Positions 32,148-41,089 of a stretch of 64,000 bases of DNA are shown piece by piece. How positions within the stretch are numbered: position 1 is the first letter of the stretch; each line of letters opens with the position of its first letter. The DNA lies in the NCBI GenBank assembly GCA_031422295.1, contig JANOQM010000090.1, positions 1-64,000 on the forward strand, given 5' to 3'. Made by a program: the position numbers and the translations under genes. The notes beneath the pieces are model-generated. The model worked only from the letters and a program-made list of their open reading frames with translations. It was not told the DNA's origin and did no database searches. The stretch comes from JANOMH01 sp031422295. Lineage in GTDB: Bacteria > Pseudomonadota > Alphaproteobacteria > Rhodobacterales > Rhodobacteraceae.

Positions 32148-32615
32148 ATGAGAAAACTGATGCTGCTTTCCCTTGTATCGCTGTCGGCCTGCAATTCCCC
32201 GTCATTGCAGGGGATGTTTGACCCCGTTGCGCCCCAGATTGCCGCTGGTCCGCCCGAGGCAACGCTGGATCCGACGCCTGCACCACCGCCCCCTGCGGCC
32301 GCCCGGACGGCAGAGGAATTTGATACCACGACCGAGGCTGACCGCGCCGCAGCTGTGGCTGCCCCGGTTGGTGGGCAACAGCTGGGCACGACGATTGCGT
32401 CCCTCGGGTCACCGACCGAGCCGGGGATCTGGCTGCGCACCGGGCTGGTCACCGAACTCGTGCAGGGCCGGGTCGAATTTCAGGGCGTTTCGGTGAATGT
32501 CGAATTGCGCCCTTCGGGTGGACCGGCGTCAGCGGGCAGTCAGATTTCGCTGGCCGCGATGCGATTATTGGGCGCACCGCTGACCGGCCTGCCGGAATTG
32601 GTGGTTTATCGGTAG
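32148..32615 (+). CDS. Rhodobacterales lipoprotein (often misnamed D-galactarate dehydratase)
   Basis: 155 residues from the ATG at 32148 with GGGAGG upstream. Signal peptide MRKLMLLSLVSLSAC with lipobox LSAC. A Pro/Ala-rich linker (DPTPAPPPPAAARTAEEFDT) is followed by a compact C-terminal domain (GTTIASLGSPTEPGIWLRTG, QISLAAMRLLGAPLTGLPEL). From memory, similar proteins in Roseobacter genomes carry the misleading name D-galactarate dehydratase; there is no enzyme domain here. Function unknown. Confidence 0.75.
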   Translation: MRKLMLLSLVSLSACNSPSLQGMFDPVAPQIAAGPPEATLDPTPAPPPPAAARTAEEFDTTTEADRAAAVAAPVGGQQLGTTIASLGSPTEPGIWLRTGLVTELVQGRVEFQGVSVNVELRPSGGPASAGSQISLAAMRLLGAPLTGLPELVVYR

Positions 32616-32624
32616 AGTGGCTAA

Positions 32625-32658
32625 AACCCACGCATTTTCGGTCACGCGGGCGTGGGTT
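32625..32658. terminator. Stem-loop between convergent genes
   Basis: AACCCACGC (32625-32633) pairs with GCGTGGGTT (32650-32658). The 3' arm is also the left arm of dispersed palindrome copy 3. No U-tract on either side, so termination strength is uncertain. It lies just after the lipoprotein stop and overlaps the 3' end of the AlkD-like gene. Confidence 0.45.
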
Positions 32659-33340
32659 GCACCCACCCTACGAGCCGCCCGGCCTCTTCGCGGGCAAACC
32701 GCTTCATGTCCGCCCCGTGTTGGTCCAGAAATGCGATGACGCGCGGGGCGTCGTGCCGCGATAATTCGCGCAGCCACCATGCGATGGATTTCTGGATAAA
32801 CCATTCCCTATCAGTGACATAGGTGGCGGCCCAGCCCAACACCCGGTCTCGTATGTCCAGATCCAGCGGTTTGGGAAAGTTCTGTTTGGTCCATGGCAGG
32901 GTGATGACCATGGCCGCGCGCCGGGTCCACATGTGATCAGACCGGGTCCAACCGTCAACCTCGGTGATGCGGGCCGGATTGGCGACCAGCCGTTTGGCCG
33001 CCGCGTTACAGGCATGATCGGCAATCGCCCAGGCGTCAAAATCGGGCACCCAACCTGCCATCATCACCCAGGCGGCATCGTCATCTTTGATCCGGGCCTG
33101 GGCCATCACTTTGGTCGCGGCGACCCTGCCCTCGTGAATATTGCTGTCCCACAGGGCTTGGGCCAAGGTCAGCCGTTCACCGGGGGTGACGCGGTCGCGC
33201 CAGCCCTTGGCCAGATCGTCAATGGCGGGCACCCGGACCCCCAGATAGGGCCGGTCAACCTTGTGATAGCGGGCCATTTCAAGGGCTTGGGTTGGGTCCG
33301 CCAACGCGCTCAGGTCCGCCAAGGCATCGTCAAAATTCAT
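32642..33340 (-). CDS. DNA alkylation repair protein, AlkD-like (HEAT repeats)
   Basis: 232 residues of alpha-helical HEAT-like repeats. Family landmarks: LGVRVPAIDDLAK, ALWDSNIHEGRVAATKVMAQ, and MWTRRAAMVITLPW near WFIQKSIAWWLRELSRHD. AlkD-type proteins excise bulky or cationic N3- and N7-alkyl purines. The last residues (GWVQPTPA) come from a dispersed palindrome that reads through the stop region, so the true ancestral C-terminus may have been different. Its ATG overlaps the glmS stop. Confidence 0.85.
   Translation of the reverse strand: MNFDDALADLSALADPTQALEMARYHKVDRPYLGVRVPAIDDLAKGWRDRVTPGERLTLAQALWDSNIHEGRVAATKVMAQARIKDDDAAWVMMAGWVPDFDAWAIADHACNAAAKRLVANPARITEVDGWTRSDHMWTRRAAMVITLPWTKQNFPKPLDLDIRDRVLGWAATYVTDREWFIQKSIAWWLRELSRHDAPRVIAFLDQHGADMKRFAREEAGRLVGWVQPTPA
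32650..32671. repeat. Dispersed palindrome copy 3, inside the AlkD-like coding end
   Basis: GCGTGGGTTGCACCCACCCT then AC. Reads in frame as GWVQPT at the C-terminus of the AlkD-like protein. Same family as the copies at 1616, 18887, 44886 and 50980. Confidence 0.75.
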
Positions 33341-35154
33341 TCCACCGTCACCGATTTGGCCAGATTGCGCGGCTGATCGACATCGGTGCCTTTGGCCACT
33401 GCGGTGTGATAGGCCAGCAATTGGGCGGGGATCGCATACAGGATCGGGGCCAGAAACGGGTCAACCTCGGGCATGATCAGGGTTTCCCAGACGCCTTGGC
33501 CGGCCTCGACCGCCCCTTTGGCGTCAGTGATCAGAAGCACCTTGCCGCCCCGCGCCATGACCTCTTGCATGTTCGAGATGGTCTTGTCGAACAGCGCGTC
33601 ACGCGGGGCCATGACGATGACCGGCACGACTTTGTCGACCAGCGCGATGGGGCCGTGTTTCAGTTCACCTGACGCATAAGCTTCGGCATGGATGTAGCTG
33701 ATTTCCTTTAGTTTTAGCGCCCCTTCCAGCGCCAGTGGATACATCGCGCCGCGCCCCAGAAACAGGATATCGCGGGCCTCGGCCAATTTGGCGGCCAGAC
33801 GGCGGGTTTCGCCCTCGATCCCCAGCGCGTGGTTCATCAATCCGGGCAGGGCCTGCAAGGCGGTCAGCCGTTCGGCGACCTGTACGGGCGTCAACCGGCC
33901 CCGTTGTGCGGCGGCCTTGATCGCCAGCAGGGCGAGTATGGTCAGTTGACACGTGAAGGCCTTGGTCGAGGCAACGCCGATTTCAGGCCCGGCCATGATC
34001 GGCAGGATCAGGTCGGATTCGCGCGCGATCGTGCTTTCGGCGACATTGACCACGGCGACGATTTGTTGCGCCTTGTCGCGGGTATAGCGCAGGGCGGCCA
34101 AAGTATCGGCGGTTTCCCCCGACTGGCTGACAAAGATTGCGACCGTTCCCGGCGTGACGGGCGGTTCGCGGTAGCGGTATTCAGAGGCGACATCGACCTC
34201 AACCGGCAGACCGGCCAGCTGTTCAAACCAGTATTTGGCGACAAGGCAGGCGAAAGATGCGGTGCCGCAGGCGACCATGACCAGCCGTTCCACGGCGGCA
34301 AAATCAAGGTCGGGGGCGGGCAAAGTGATGTGGCCATCCGCCAGATAATGCGCCAACGCCCGGGTGATCACCGTGGGTTGTTCGGCAATTTCCTTGGCCA
34401 TGAAATGCTTGTAGCCGCCCTTATCAACGCGGGTGCTGTCGATCTGGATGGTTTTGACGGGGCGGTTGGCGATGCGGCCCGCATGGTCGCGAATTTCAAC
34501 CCCCGAGCGGGTCAGGACGGCCCAATCGCCTTCGTCCAGATAGGTGATCCGGTCGGTCATCGGGGCCAAAGCGATGGCATCCGAGCCGACGAACATTTCA
34601 CCGTCACCATGCCCGATGGCCAGCGGTGACCCCTTGCGCGCGGCGATCAGCAGGTCGTCCTGCCCGGCGAACAGGAAGCACAAGGCATAGGCCCCGGTCA
34701 GCCGGGCGATGGTTTGAGCGGCGGCGTCGCGGGGGCTCGACCCTTGGGTCAGATAATATTGCGCCAGAAGGGCCACGGTTTCGGTATCCGTATCGGTTTC
34801 ATAGCCGATCCCCTGTTCGGCCAGAAACATACGCAATTCACGGAAATTTTCGATAATGCCATTATGCACGACGGCCACTGCGCCCGCCTGATGCGGATGG
34901 GCGTTTTTGACGTTGGGCGCACCATGCGTGGCCCAGCGGGTATGCCCGATCCCGGCCTTGCCTGCGAGCGGGTCATGCACCAGCAGGTCGGACAGATTGA
35001 CCAGTTTGCCGACTGCCCGCCTGCGGTCCAGAATACCGCTGTTGACGGTGGCGATGCCCGCAGAATCGTAGCCCCGGTATTCAAGCCGTTTCAACGCCTC
35101 GACCAGCAGGGGCGCTGCCTCGTGTGATCCAAGGACCCCGACAATTCCGCACAT
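33337..35154 (-). CDS. glmS: Glutamine--fructose-6-phosphate aminotransferase (isomerizing)
   Basis: 605 residues. MCGIVGVLGS supplies the N-terminal nucleophile Cys (after Met removal). The glutaminase domain includes GIGHTRWATHG and two SIS domains follow (SQSGETADTLAALRY, and a C-terminal DQPRNLAKSVTVE). It makes glucosamine-6-phosphate for peptidoglycan and lipopolysaccharide. It lies two bases after glmU, so both steps to UDP-GlcNAc are in one operon. No ribozyme or riboswitch is evident. Confidence 0.97.
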   Translation of the reverse strand: MCGIVGVLGSHEAAPLLVEALKRLEYRGYDSAGIATVNSGILDRRRAVGKLVNLSDLLVHDPLAGKAGIGHTRWATHGAPNVKNAHPHQAGAVAVVHNGIIENFRELRMFLAEQGIGYETDTDTETVALLAQYYLTQGSSPRDAAAQTIARLTGAYALCFLFAGQDDLLIAARKGSPLAIGHGDGEMFVGSDAIALAPMTDRITYLDEGDWAVLTRSGVEIRDHAGRIANRPVKTIQIDSTRVDKGGYKHFMAKEIAEQPTVITRALAHYLADGHITLPAPDLDFAAVERLVMVACGTASFACLVAKYWFEQLAGLPVEVDVASEYRYREPPVTPGTVAIFVSQSGETADTLAALRYTRDKAQQIVAVVNVAESTIARESDLILPIMAGPEIGVASTKAFTCQLTILALLAIKAAAQRGRLTPVQVAERLTALQALPGLMNHALGIEGETRRLAAKLAEARDILFLGRGAMYPLALEGALKLKEISYIHAEAYASGELKHGPIALVDKVVPVIVMAPRDALFDKTISNMQEVMARGGKVLLITDAKGAVEAGQGVWETLIMPEVDPFLAPILYAIPAQLLAYHTAVAKGTDVDQPRNLAKSVTVE

Positions 35155-35155
35155 T

Positions 35156-36508
35156 TTACGCCCCTTTGCCCTTGTTTGCCTTGGCGGCCTTTAACTTTTC
35201 GAACAATCGCAGCGCAAGGCCCGGTTTGTTGACCTGTGCCGCCCGACCGATGGCAAGGTCGGTTGCGGGCACATCGCGGGTGATCACTGACCCGCTGGCG
35301 GTCATCACGTCGTCACCCAAAGTGACCGGGGCCACCAGCATGGTATTGGACCCGACAAACACCCGTTTGCCGATTTTGGTTCGGTGTTTGAACACGCCGT
35401 CATAGTTGCAGGTGACGGTGCCCGCGCCAATGTTTGAGCGCTCGCCAATATCCGCGTCTCCGATATAGGACAGATGGTTGATTTTGGCCCCTTCGGCCAC
35501 GATCGCATTCTTGATCTCGACAAAGTTGCCGACATGCACATCTTCGGCCAATTCGGCACCGGGGCGCAGCCGGGCAAACGGGCCGACACTGGCCCCGCGC
35601 GAGACATGGCAGCCTTCCAGATGCGAAAACGGTCTGATCCGGGCGTCGGATTCAATCGTCACGCCGGGGCCAAACACCACTGGCCCTTCGACCACGGCAT
35701 CCCGGCCAATCACCGTGTCATGCGCGAAAATGATGGTTTCCGGGTTGGTCAGGGTGACCCCGTCGGCCAGTGCTGTGGCGCGGGCGCGGGCTTGGAACAG
35801 CGCCTCGGCTGCGGCGAGTTGGTCGCGGGTATTGACGCCCAGGGTTTCCTGTTCCGGGCAGCGCACCACAGTTGCCGACAGGCCCTGTGCGCGGCCAATT
35901 TCAACGATATCGGTCAGGTAAAATTCGCCCTGCGCATTATGCGGCGTCACTGCATCGAGCAAACCGAACAAGGTCTGTGCATCGGCCACGACCACGCCGC
36001 CATTGCACAGGGGTATGGCCCGGGCCACCACATCGGCGTCTTTGAATTCGACAATCTTTTCAAGGCTGTCACCGACCATGACCATCCGACCATAGCGGGC
36101 GGAATCAACGGGTTCAAAGCCCAGAAACACCACATCCGCCCGGGCCCGCGCAGCGATCATCGCGGACAAAGTGGCTTCGGTAATGAATGGGGTGTCGCCG
36201 AACAGAACCACCGCATCGCCGTCAAACCCGGCCAAGGCGGCCCGCGCCTGCAAGACCGCATGCCCGGTGCCCAACTGGTCAGGTTGCAACGCGATAATCG
36301 CATCAGGGTTCCAGTCCTGTGCGGCTTTGGCTACCTGATCGGCCCCAACGCCTGCGACAATCACCAGATGCGCGGGGTCCAGCGTTGCGCCAGATTTCAT
36401 CGCATGGATCAGCAGGGGCGCTCCGGCCAGTTCATGCAAAACCTTCGGCCGTTCGGAATTCATCCGGGTGCCCTGACCCGCGGCCAGAATGATCAAACTT
36501 ACTGCCAT
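35156..36508 (-). CDS. glmU: Bifunctional UDP-GlcNAc pyrophosphorylase / GlcN-1-P acetyltransferase
   Basis: 450 residues from the ATG at 36508; a frame extension to 36559 adds a non-family 17-residue leader and is rejected. N-terminal uridyltransferase loop LILAAGQGTRM (residues about 5-16) with the catalytic Lys in RPKVLHEL, and a C-terminal left-handed beta-helix (AKINHLSYIGDADIGERSNI, NYDGVFKHRTKIG). Completes UDP-GlcNAc synthesis. First gene of the glmU-glmS-AlkD operon. Confidence 0.96.
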   Translation of the reverse strand: MAVSLIILAAGQGTRMNSERPKVLHELAGAPLLIHAMKSGATLDPAHLVIVAGVGADQVAKAAQDWNPDAIIALQPDQLGTGHAVLQARAALAGFDGDAVVLFGDTPFITEATLSAMIAARARADVVFLGFEPVDSARYGRMVMVGDSLEKIVEFKDADVVARAIPLCNGGVVVADAQTLFGLLDAVTPHNAQGEFYLTDIVEIGRAQGLSATVVRCPEQETLGVNTRDQLAAAEALFQARARATALADGVTLTNPETIIFAHDTVIGRDAVVEGPVVFGPGVTIESDARIRPFSHLEGCHVSRGASVGPFARLRPGAELAEDVHVGNFVEIKNAIVAEGAKINHLSYIGDADIGERSNIGAGTVTCNYDGVFKHRTKIGKRVFVGSNTMLVAPVTLGDDVMTASGSVITRDVPATDLAIGRAAQVNKPGLALRLFEKLKAAKANKGKGA

Positions 36509-36610
36509 GACTGACGCCCCATCGGTTTCTTGACCCTTCTTTGGCTGTAACCGGATCATATCGCAAGGGTGGGGGCTTCACATCACCTTACACCACGTTA
36601 CAAGGCCTGC

Positions 36611-37273
36611 ATGAAAACCGTGATATTCGATCTTGATGGGACTTTGGCCGATACCAGCCGCGATCTGGTGGCGGCGGCGAATGTCTGTTTTGCCGCGCTG
36701 GGTCTGGGCGATCTGCTGGACCCGGTCACCGATGCGGGCACGGCGCTGCGCGGCGGACGGGCGATGCTGGCGCTGGGGTTTAGCCGGGTGCAGGGATTTG
36801 GCCCAGCCGATGTGTCGCGCCAATATCCGCTGTTGCTGGACGCCTATGCCGCGGGGATTGACCGGCATACGACAATGTATCCGGGTGCGATGGCGGCGGT
36901 GGAGCGGTTAAAATCCATGGGCTATGCCGTGGGCATCTGCACCAACAAGCCTGAGGGGCTGGCACAGGAGTTGCTGACCCGGCTGGGGGTGCGCGATGCC
37001 TTTGGCGCATTGGTCGGGGCTGATACTTTGGCGGTGCGCAAACCTGACCCCGCCCCATTGTGGGAGACGGTGCGCCGGTTGGGTGGTGATCTGGCCCGGA
37101 CCTGTCTGGTGGGCGACAGCGATACCGACCGCAAGACCGCCGCTGCCGCCGATGTCCCGTCAATTCTGGTGACGTTTGGCCCGGCGGGGGGCGATATGGC
37201 GGCGCTGAACCCTGCCGCATTGTTGCACCATTTCGATGATTTGCCGGATGTAGTGGCGGGTTTGGGCCTGTAG
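36611..37273 (+). CDS. gph: HAD hydrolase, phosphoglycolate phosphatase-like
   Basis: 220 residues from the ATG at 36611. HAD motif I VIFDLDGTLADTS, motif II around ICTNKP, a helical cap after motif I, motif III KPDPAP, and motif IV VGDSDTDRKTA. This set fits Gph, which removes phosphate from 2-phosphoglycolate produced by DNA repair or photorespiration-type reactions. Substrate specificity within HAD proteins cannot be read from motifs alone. Divergent from glmU. Confidence 0.85.
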   Translation: MKTVIFDLDGTLADTSRDLVAAANVCFAALGLGDLLDPVTDAGTALRGGRAMLALGFSRVQGFGPADVSRQYPLLLDAYAAGIDRHTTMYPGAMAAVERLKSMGYAVGICTNKPEGLAQELLTRLGVRDAFGALVGADTLAVRKPDPAPLWETVRRLGGDLARTCLVGDSDTDRKTAAAADVPSILVTFGPAGGDMAALNPAALLHHFDDLPDVVAGLGL

Positions 37274-37337
37274 GCGGGCCAGCGGTTGCCGCCCCTTACT
37301 GCTTGCGCCAGGCTGCAGGCGGTCTTACCTTAGCACC

Positions 37338-38354
37338 ATGGACCTGATACCCAATCTGCCCCTGATCGACCCGTTTGACCGCATGATCCGCTATTTGCGC
37401 GTGTCGGTCACGGACCGCTGCGATTTTCGCTGTGTGTATTGCATGTCGGAAAATATGACCTTTCTGCCCAAGGCCGATCTGCTGACGCTGGAGGAACTGG
37501 ACCGCTTATGTTCCGCATTCATCCGGCTGGGCGTGGAAAAGCTGCGCATCACCGGGGGCGAGCCGCTGGTCCGGCGCGGGATCATGACGTTTTTTCGCGC
37601 CATGTCGCGGCATCTGGAATCCGGCGCGTTGAAAGAGCTGACGCTGACCACCAATGGCAGTCAGCTGGAAAAGTACGCCGTCGAATTGTTTGCTGCCGGG
37701 GTCCGGCGGATCAATGTGTCGCTGGATACATTGGATGAGGCAAAGTTTGCCAAGATTACCCGCTGGGGCCGGTTGCCGCAGGTGTTGCGGGGGATTGACG
37801 CCGCCCAAGCCGCTGGTTTGAAGGTCAAGATTAACGCAGTAGCGTTGAAGGGGTTCAACGAGGACGAGTTGTTCACCTTGGCCGACTGGTGTGCTGCCCG
37901 CGCACTGGACCTGACATTTATCGAAGTTATGCCGATGGGCGATATCGGCAATGAGGACCGGCTGGGCCAATATTGGTCGCTGCGCGATCTGCGCAGTACG
38001 TTGGCTGGCCGGTACACACTGACCGACCTTGCCGAGCGGACGGGCGGCCCTGCCCGCTATGTCCGGGTGGGGGAAACCGGGGCGAAGATCGGGTTCATCA
38101 CCCCGCTGTCCCATAATTTCTGCGAAAGTTGCAACCGGGTTCGACTGACCTGCACGGGCGAGATTTATACTTGTCTGGGGCAGGAAGGGCATTCGGATTT
38201 GCGCGCGCCGTTGCGCGCGTCGGCTGACGATGCCCCGCTGGACAGTGCCATTCGGACGGCGATCGGGTTGAAACCCAAGGGCCATGATTTCGACTATTCC
38301 CGGCAAAAGATCGACGGGCAGGTCAGCCGCCATATGAGTCATACGGGCGGTTAA
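37338..38354 (+). CDS. moaA: GTP 3',8-cyclase (radical SAM), molybdenum cofactor synthesis
   Basis: 338 residues. Radical SAM motif C28-x3-C32-x2-C35 (DRCDFRCVYC) and the C-terminal second 4Fe-4S motif (HNFCESCNRVRLTCTGEIYT). It turns GTP into the cyclic intermediate of molybdopterin synthesis. This supports the molybdoenzyme pair at 59458-62164. It ends GRQKIDGQVSRHMSHTGG, slightly different from the usual MxxIGG ending but close. waaA follows after 6 bases. Confidence 0.95.
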   Translation: MDLIPNLPLIDPFDRMIRYLRVSVTDRCDFRCVYCMSENMTFLPKADLLTLEELDRLCSAFIRLGVEKLRITGGEPLVRRGIMTFFRAMSRHLESGALKELTLTTNGSQLEKYAVELFAAGVRRINVSLDTLDEAKFAKITRWGRLPQVLRGIDAAQAAGLKVKINAVALKGFNEDELFTLADWCAARALDLTFIEVMPMGDIGNEDRLGQYWSLRDLRSTLAGRYTLTDLAERTGGPARYVRVGETGAKIGFITPLSHNFCESCNRVRLTCTGEIYTCLGQEGHSDLRAPLRASADDAPLDSAIRTAIGLKPKGHDFDYSRQKIDGQVSRHMSHTGG

Positions 38355-38360
38355 CCAGCC

Positions 38361-39665
38361 ATGCCCGCGCAGCTAACCCTGACCTACCGGGTCTATGCGG
38401 CCTTGGCTAATCTGGCCCTGTCGCTGGCATATGCCAAAGTTTCCAATCGGTTACGGGCCCAAGGCGTGACTGCGGCCCGGGCCCGCGAGCGGCTGGGCCA
38501 TGCCACCCTGCCCCGCCCGGACGGCCCGGTCATCTGGTGCCATGCGGCCAGTGTCGGCGAAAGCGTGTCATTGCTGGCGCTGATTGCCCAACTATTGGCG
38601 GATGATCCCACGCTGCATGTGCTGGTCACCTCTGGGACGGCCAGTTCGGCGCAGATTCTGGCGGGCCGCCTGCCGGTGCGGGCACTGCACCAATTTGCTC
38701 CGCTGGATGCGATGCCCGCACTGCGCCGGTTTCAGGCCCATTGGCGGCCCGGTCTGGCGGTGTTTGTCGAAAGCGAAATCTGGCCGCAAATGATTGTCGC
38801 AACCCATGCGGCGGGGATTCCGCTGGCGTTGCTGAACGCCCGGATGTCGGAGCTATCCTTGCGCAATTGGGGCCGGGTCCCGGGCACTGCAGCGGCGTTG
38901 TTTCAACGCTTTGGCATGATCCGGACGCAGGCCGTGCCCACTGCAGCAGCACTGATCAAACTGGGGGCCGATGCCGCGACGACCCGGGCTGATGGCGATC
39001 TGAAGGCCGCCGCGGGTGCTTTGCCTGTCGATGAAACCGAACTATCGCGATTTCGGACTGATCTGTCAGGCCGGCCAGTCTGGCTGGCTGCCTCGACCCA
39101 TCCGGGCGAGGAATACAAGGTTCTGCAGGCGCACAAGCTGGTGACTGAAGCCGCCCCCCGGACAGCGCTGATCTTGGTGCCGAGGCACCCCGAACGACGG
39201 CAAGAGATTGCGGAGCTGATCCGGGACGCGGGTTTCACGATGGCGATGCGCAGCAAGGTCGAGCCTCTGCTGCCCGAGACGTCGGTCTATCTCGCGGATA
39301 CGTTGGGAGAGATGGGGATGTGGTATGCCCTGTGCCCGCTGGTGTTCATGGGCGGGTCTTTCGTGCCGGTAGGCGGGCATAACCCTTTCGAACCGGCACA
39401 GGCGGGGGCGGCTATCCTGCACGGACCGATGGTCGCCAATGCGGCCAGTGCCTACCGGGCATTGGATGAATGTGGCGGCGCCATTGAAATCCATGACGCC
39501 AGCGCAACCGCATTGGGATATGCAGTGCAGAACTTGCTGGCGGGCCCCTCCAAATATTCGAGGATGAGTCTGGTGGATATGGGGCTGGCAACCCGGACCT
39601 TTGCCGCCGGTCAGACCCAAGACCTGCCCCGTCTGGCGGCCGATCTGCGCGGCCTGATGGCCTAA
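38361..39665 (+). CDS. waaA: 3-deoxy-D-manno-octulosonic acid (Kdo) transferase
   Basis: 434 residues. N-terminal membrane-proximal segment, then GPVIWCHAASVGESVSLLAL, the catalytic Glu in ASVGES, and the C-terminal nucleotide-sugar fold (FMGGSFVPVGGHNPFEPAQA, ILHGPMVANAASAYRAL). It transfers Kdo from CMP-Kdo to lipid A precursor in the inner membrane. Its stop overlaps the convergent amidohydrolase stop by four bases. Confidence 0.93.
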   Translation: MPAQLTLTYRVYAALANLALSLAYAKVSNRLRAQGVTAARARERLGHATLPRPDGPVIWCHAASVGESVSLLALIAQLLADDPTLHVLVTSGTASSAQILAGRLPVRALHQFAPLDAMPALRRFQAHWRPGLAVFVESEIWPQMIVATHAAGIPLALLNARMSELSLRNWGRVPGTAAALFQRFGMIRTQAVPTAAALIKLGADAATTRADGDLKAAAGALPVDETELSRFRTDLSGRPVWLAASTHPGEEYKVLQAHKLVTEAAPRTALILVPRHPERRQEIAELIRDAGFTMAMRSKVEPLLPETSVYLADTLGEMGMWYALCPLVFMGGSFVPVGGHNPFEPAQAGAAILHGPMVANAASAYRALDECGGAIEIHDASATALGYAVQNLLAGPSKYSRMSLVDMGLATRTFAAGQTQDLPRLAADLRGLMA

Positions 39666-40825
39666 GCCATAGGCATCCGCTGTTCCACAATCCCCGCCCA
39701 CCATGAACAGCCCGCCGGAATAGCCTCGTCGTTGAAATTATATTCCGGATGATGCACCGCCGCCGTGTCGCCATTGCCGACAAGGATATAGGCGCCGGGC
39801 CGTTCCTCAAGCATATAGGCGAAATCCTCGCCGCCCATGATCAGGGGGGCGTCGTCGCATTGACCCGAAACTGACCGGGCGACACTGGCCGCAAATTCGG
39901 TCTGTGCTGCGGCGTTCACCATGGACGGGTAGCCGCGCATGTAGATGATTGTGGCGACAGCCCCATAGGCCAGTGCGGTCGCGTCAACCAAGGCTTTCAG
40001 CCGGACCTCGGCCATTTCGCGCATCTCATGCGACATCGTGCGGACGGTCCCTTTGAGCGAGACGCGCTGCGGGATGACGTTGAAGGCCTTGGACGATGTT
40101 TCAAATGACGTCACCGAGACGACGATTTGCCCGACCGGATCGGCATTGCGGCTGACGATGCTTTGCAGTGCCAGCACGATATGGCTGGCGACAAGGGTTG
40201 AATCCACCACCTCCTGCGGTTTGGCGGCATGCCCGCCTTTGCCTTCAATTTCGATGGTAAATTGATCTGTCGCCGCAAAAAATGCCCCAGACCGTATGGC
40301 AAATGTGCCTACCGGGCGGCCCGGCCAGTTGTGCATGCCGTAAACCTCGTCAATCTGGAAGCGGTCCATCATGCCATCGGCACACATTTCGCGCCCGCCG
40401 CCGCCGCCTTCTTCGGCGGGTTGAAAGATGACGACCACCGTGCCGTCAAAGTTCCGGGTTTCGGCCAGATAGCGGGCGGCCCCCAGCAACATGGCGGTAT
40501 GCCCGTCATGGCCGCAGGCATGCATCGCGCCGGGGGTTTTTGATGCATAAGTCAGGCCGGTCTGTTCCATTATCGGCAGCGCATCCATATCGGCACGCAG
40601 CCCGATAACCTTGCCGCCCGTATCAGTCCGGCCCCGGATCACACCAACGACGCCGGTGCGCCCCAGCCCGGTGACCACTTCGTCACAGCCGAATGCGCGC
40701 AGTTTATCGGCGACAACGGCCGCGGTACGGTGCGTGTCGAACAAAATCTCAGGGTGCTCATGCAGGTCGCGCCGCCAGGCGGTGATATCGGGCAGAAGGT
40801 CAGCAAAGCGGTTCTTGATCGGCAT
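39662..40825 (-). CDS. M20-family amidohydrolase (hippurate hydrolase-like)
   Basis: 387 residues from the ATG at 40825; upstream codons to 40900 are not family-like. Metal-binding motifs GLRADMDALPI and HACGHDGHTAMLLGAARYLA, and the catalytic EEGGGGGREM. The M20D family removes acyl groups from N-acylated amino acids or related amides. A peptide-type ABC importer starts 264 bases away on the opposite strand, so the pair may scavenge peptides or acyl-amino acids. Confidence 0.9.
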   Translation of the reverse strand: MPIKNRFADLLPDITAWRRDLHEHPEILFDTHRTAAVVADKLRAFGCDEVVTGLGRTGVVGVIRGRTDTGGKVIGLRADMDALPIMEQTGLTYASKTPGAMHACGHDGHTAMLLGAARYLAETRNFDGTVVVIFQPAEEGGGGGREMCADGMMDRFQIDEVYGMHNWPGRPVGTFAIRSGAFFAATDQFTIEIEGKGGHAAKPQEVVDSTLVASHIVLALQSIVSRNADPVGQIVVSVTSFETSSKAFNVIPQRVSLKGTVRTMSHEMREMAEVRLKALVDATALAYGAVATIIYMRGYPSMVNAAAQTEFAASVARSVSGQCDDAPLIMGGEDFAYMLEERPGAYILVGNGDTAAVHHPEYNFNDEAIPAGCSWWAGIVEQRMPMA

Positions 40826-41089
40826 GGGAAAGGATCCTGTTGAGTTTAGATCAGTCTGGCCCAAGCTGGACGGATCGGCAAGTGTGCGGGCCAGACCCAC
40901 GTGATGGCGGGTTTGGAAAATTTCTGGCTGGGATTTTTTTCCCCTCGGTTGACGTAACGGCGACCTGACATCGAACGCAGACAGGGACTTGCCGGGGGCA
41001 GGATTGGTGATAACCTGATCATCAAGAGTTGCGACACTGCAACCGCGTTTCAGAATAACAAATATTCAGAACCACTTGGGAGGTTCTAC

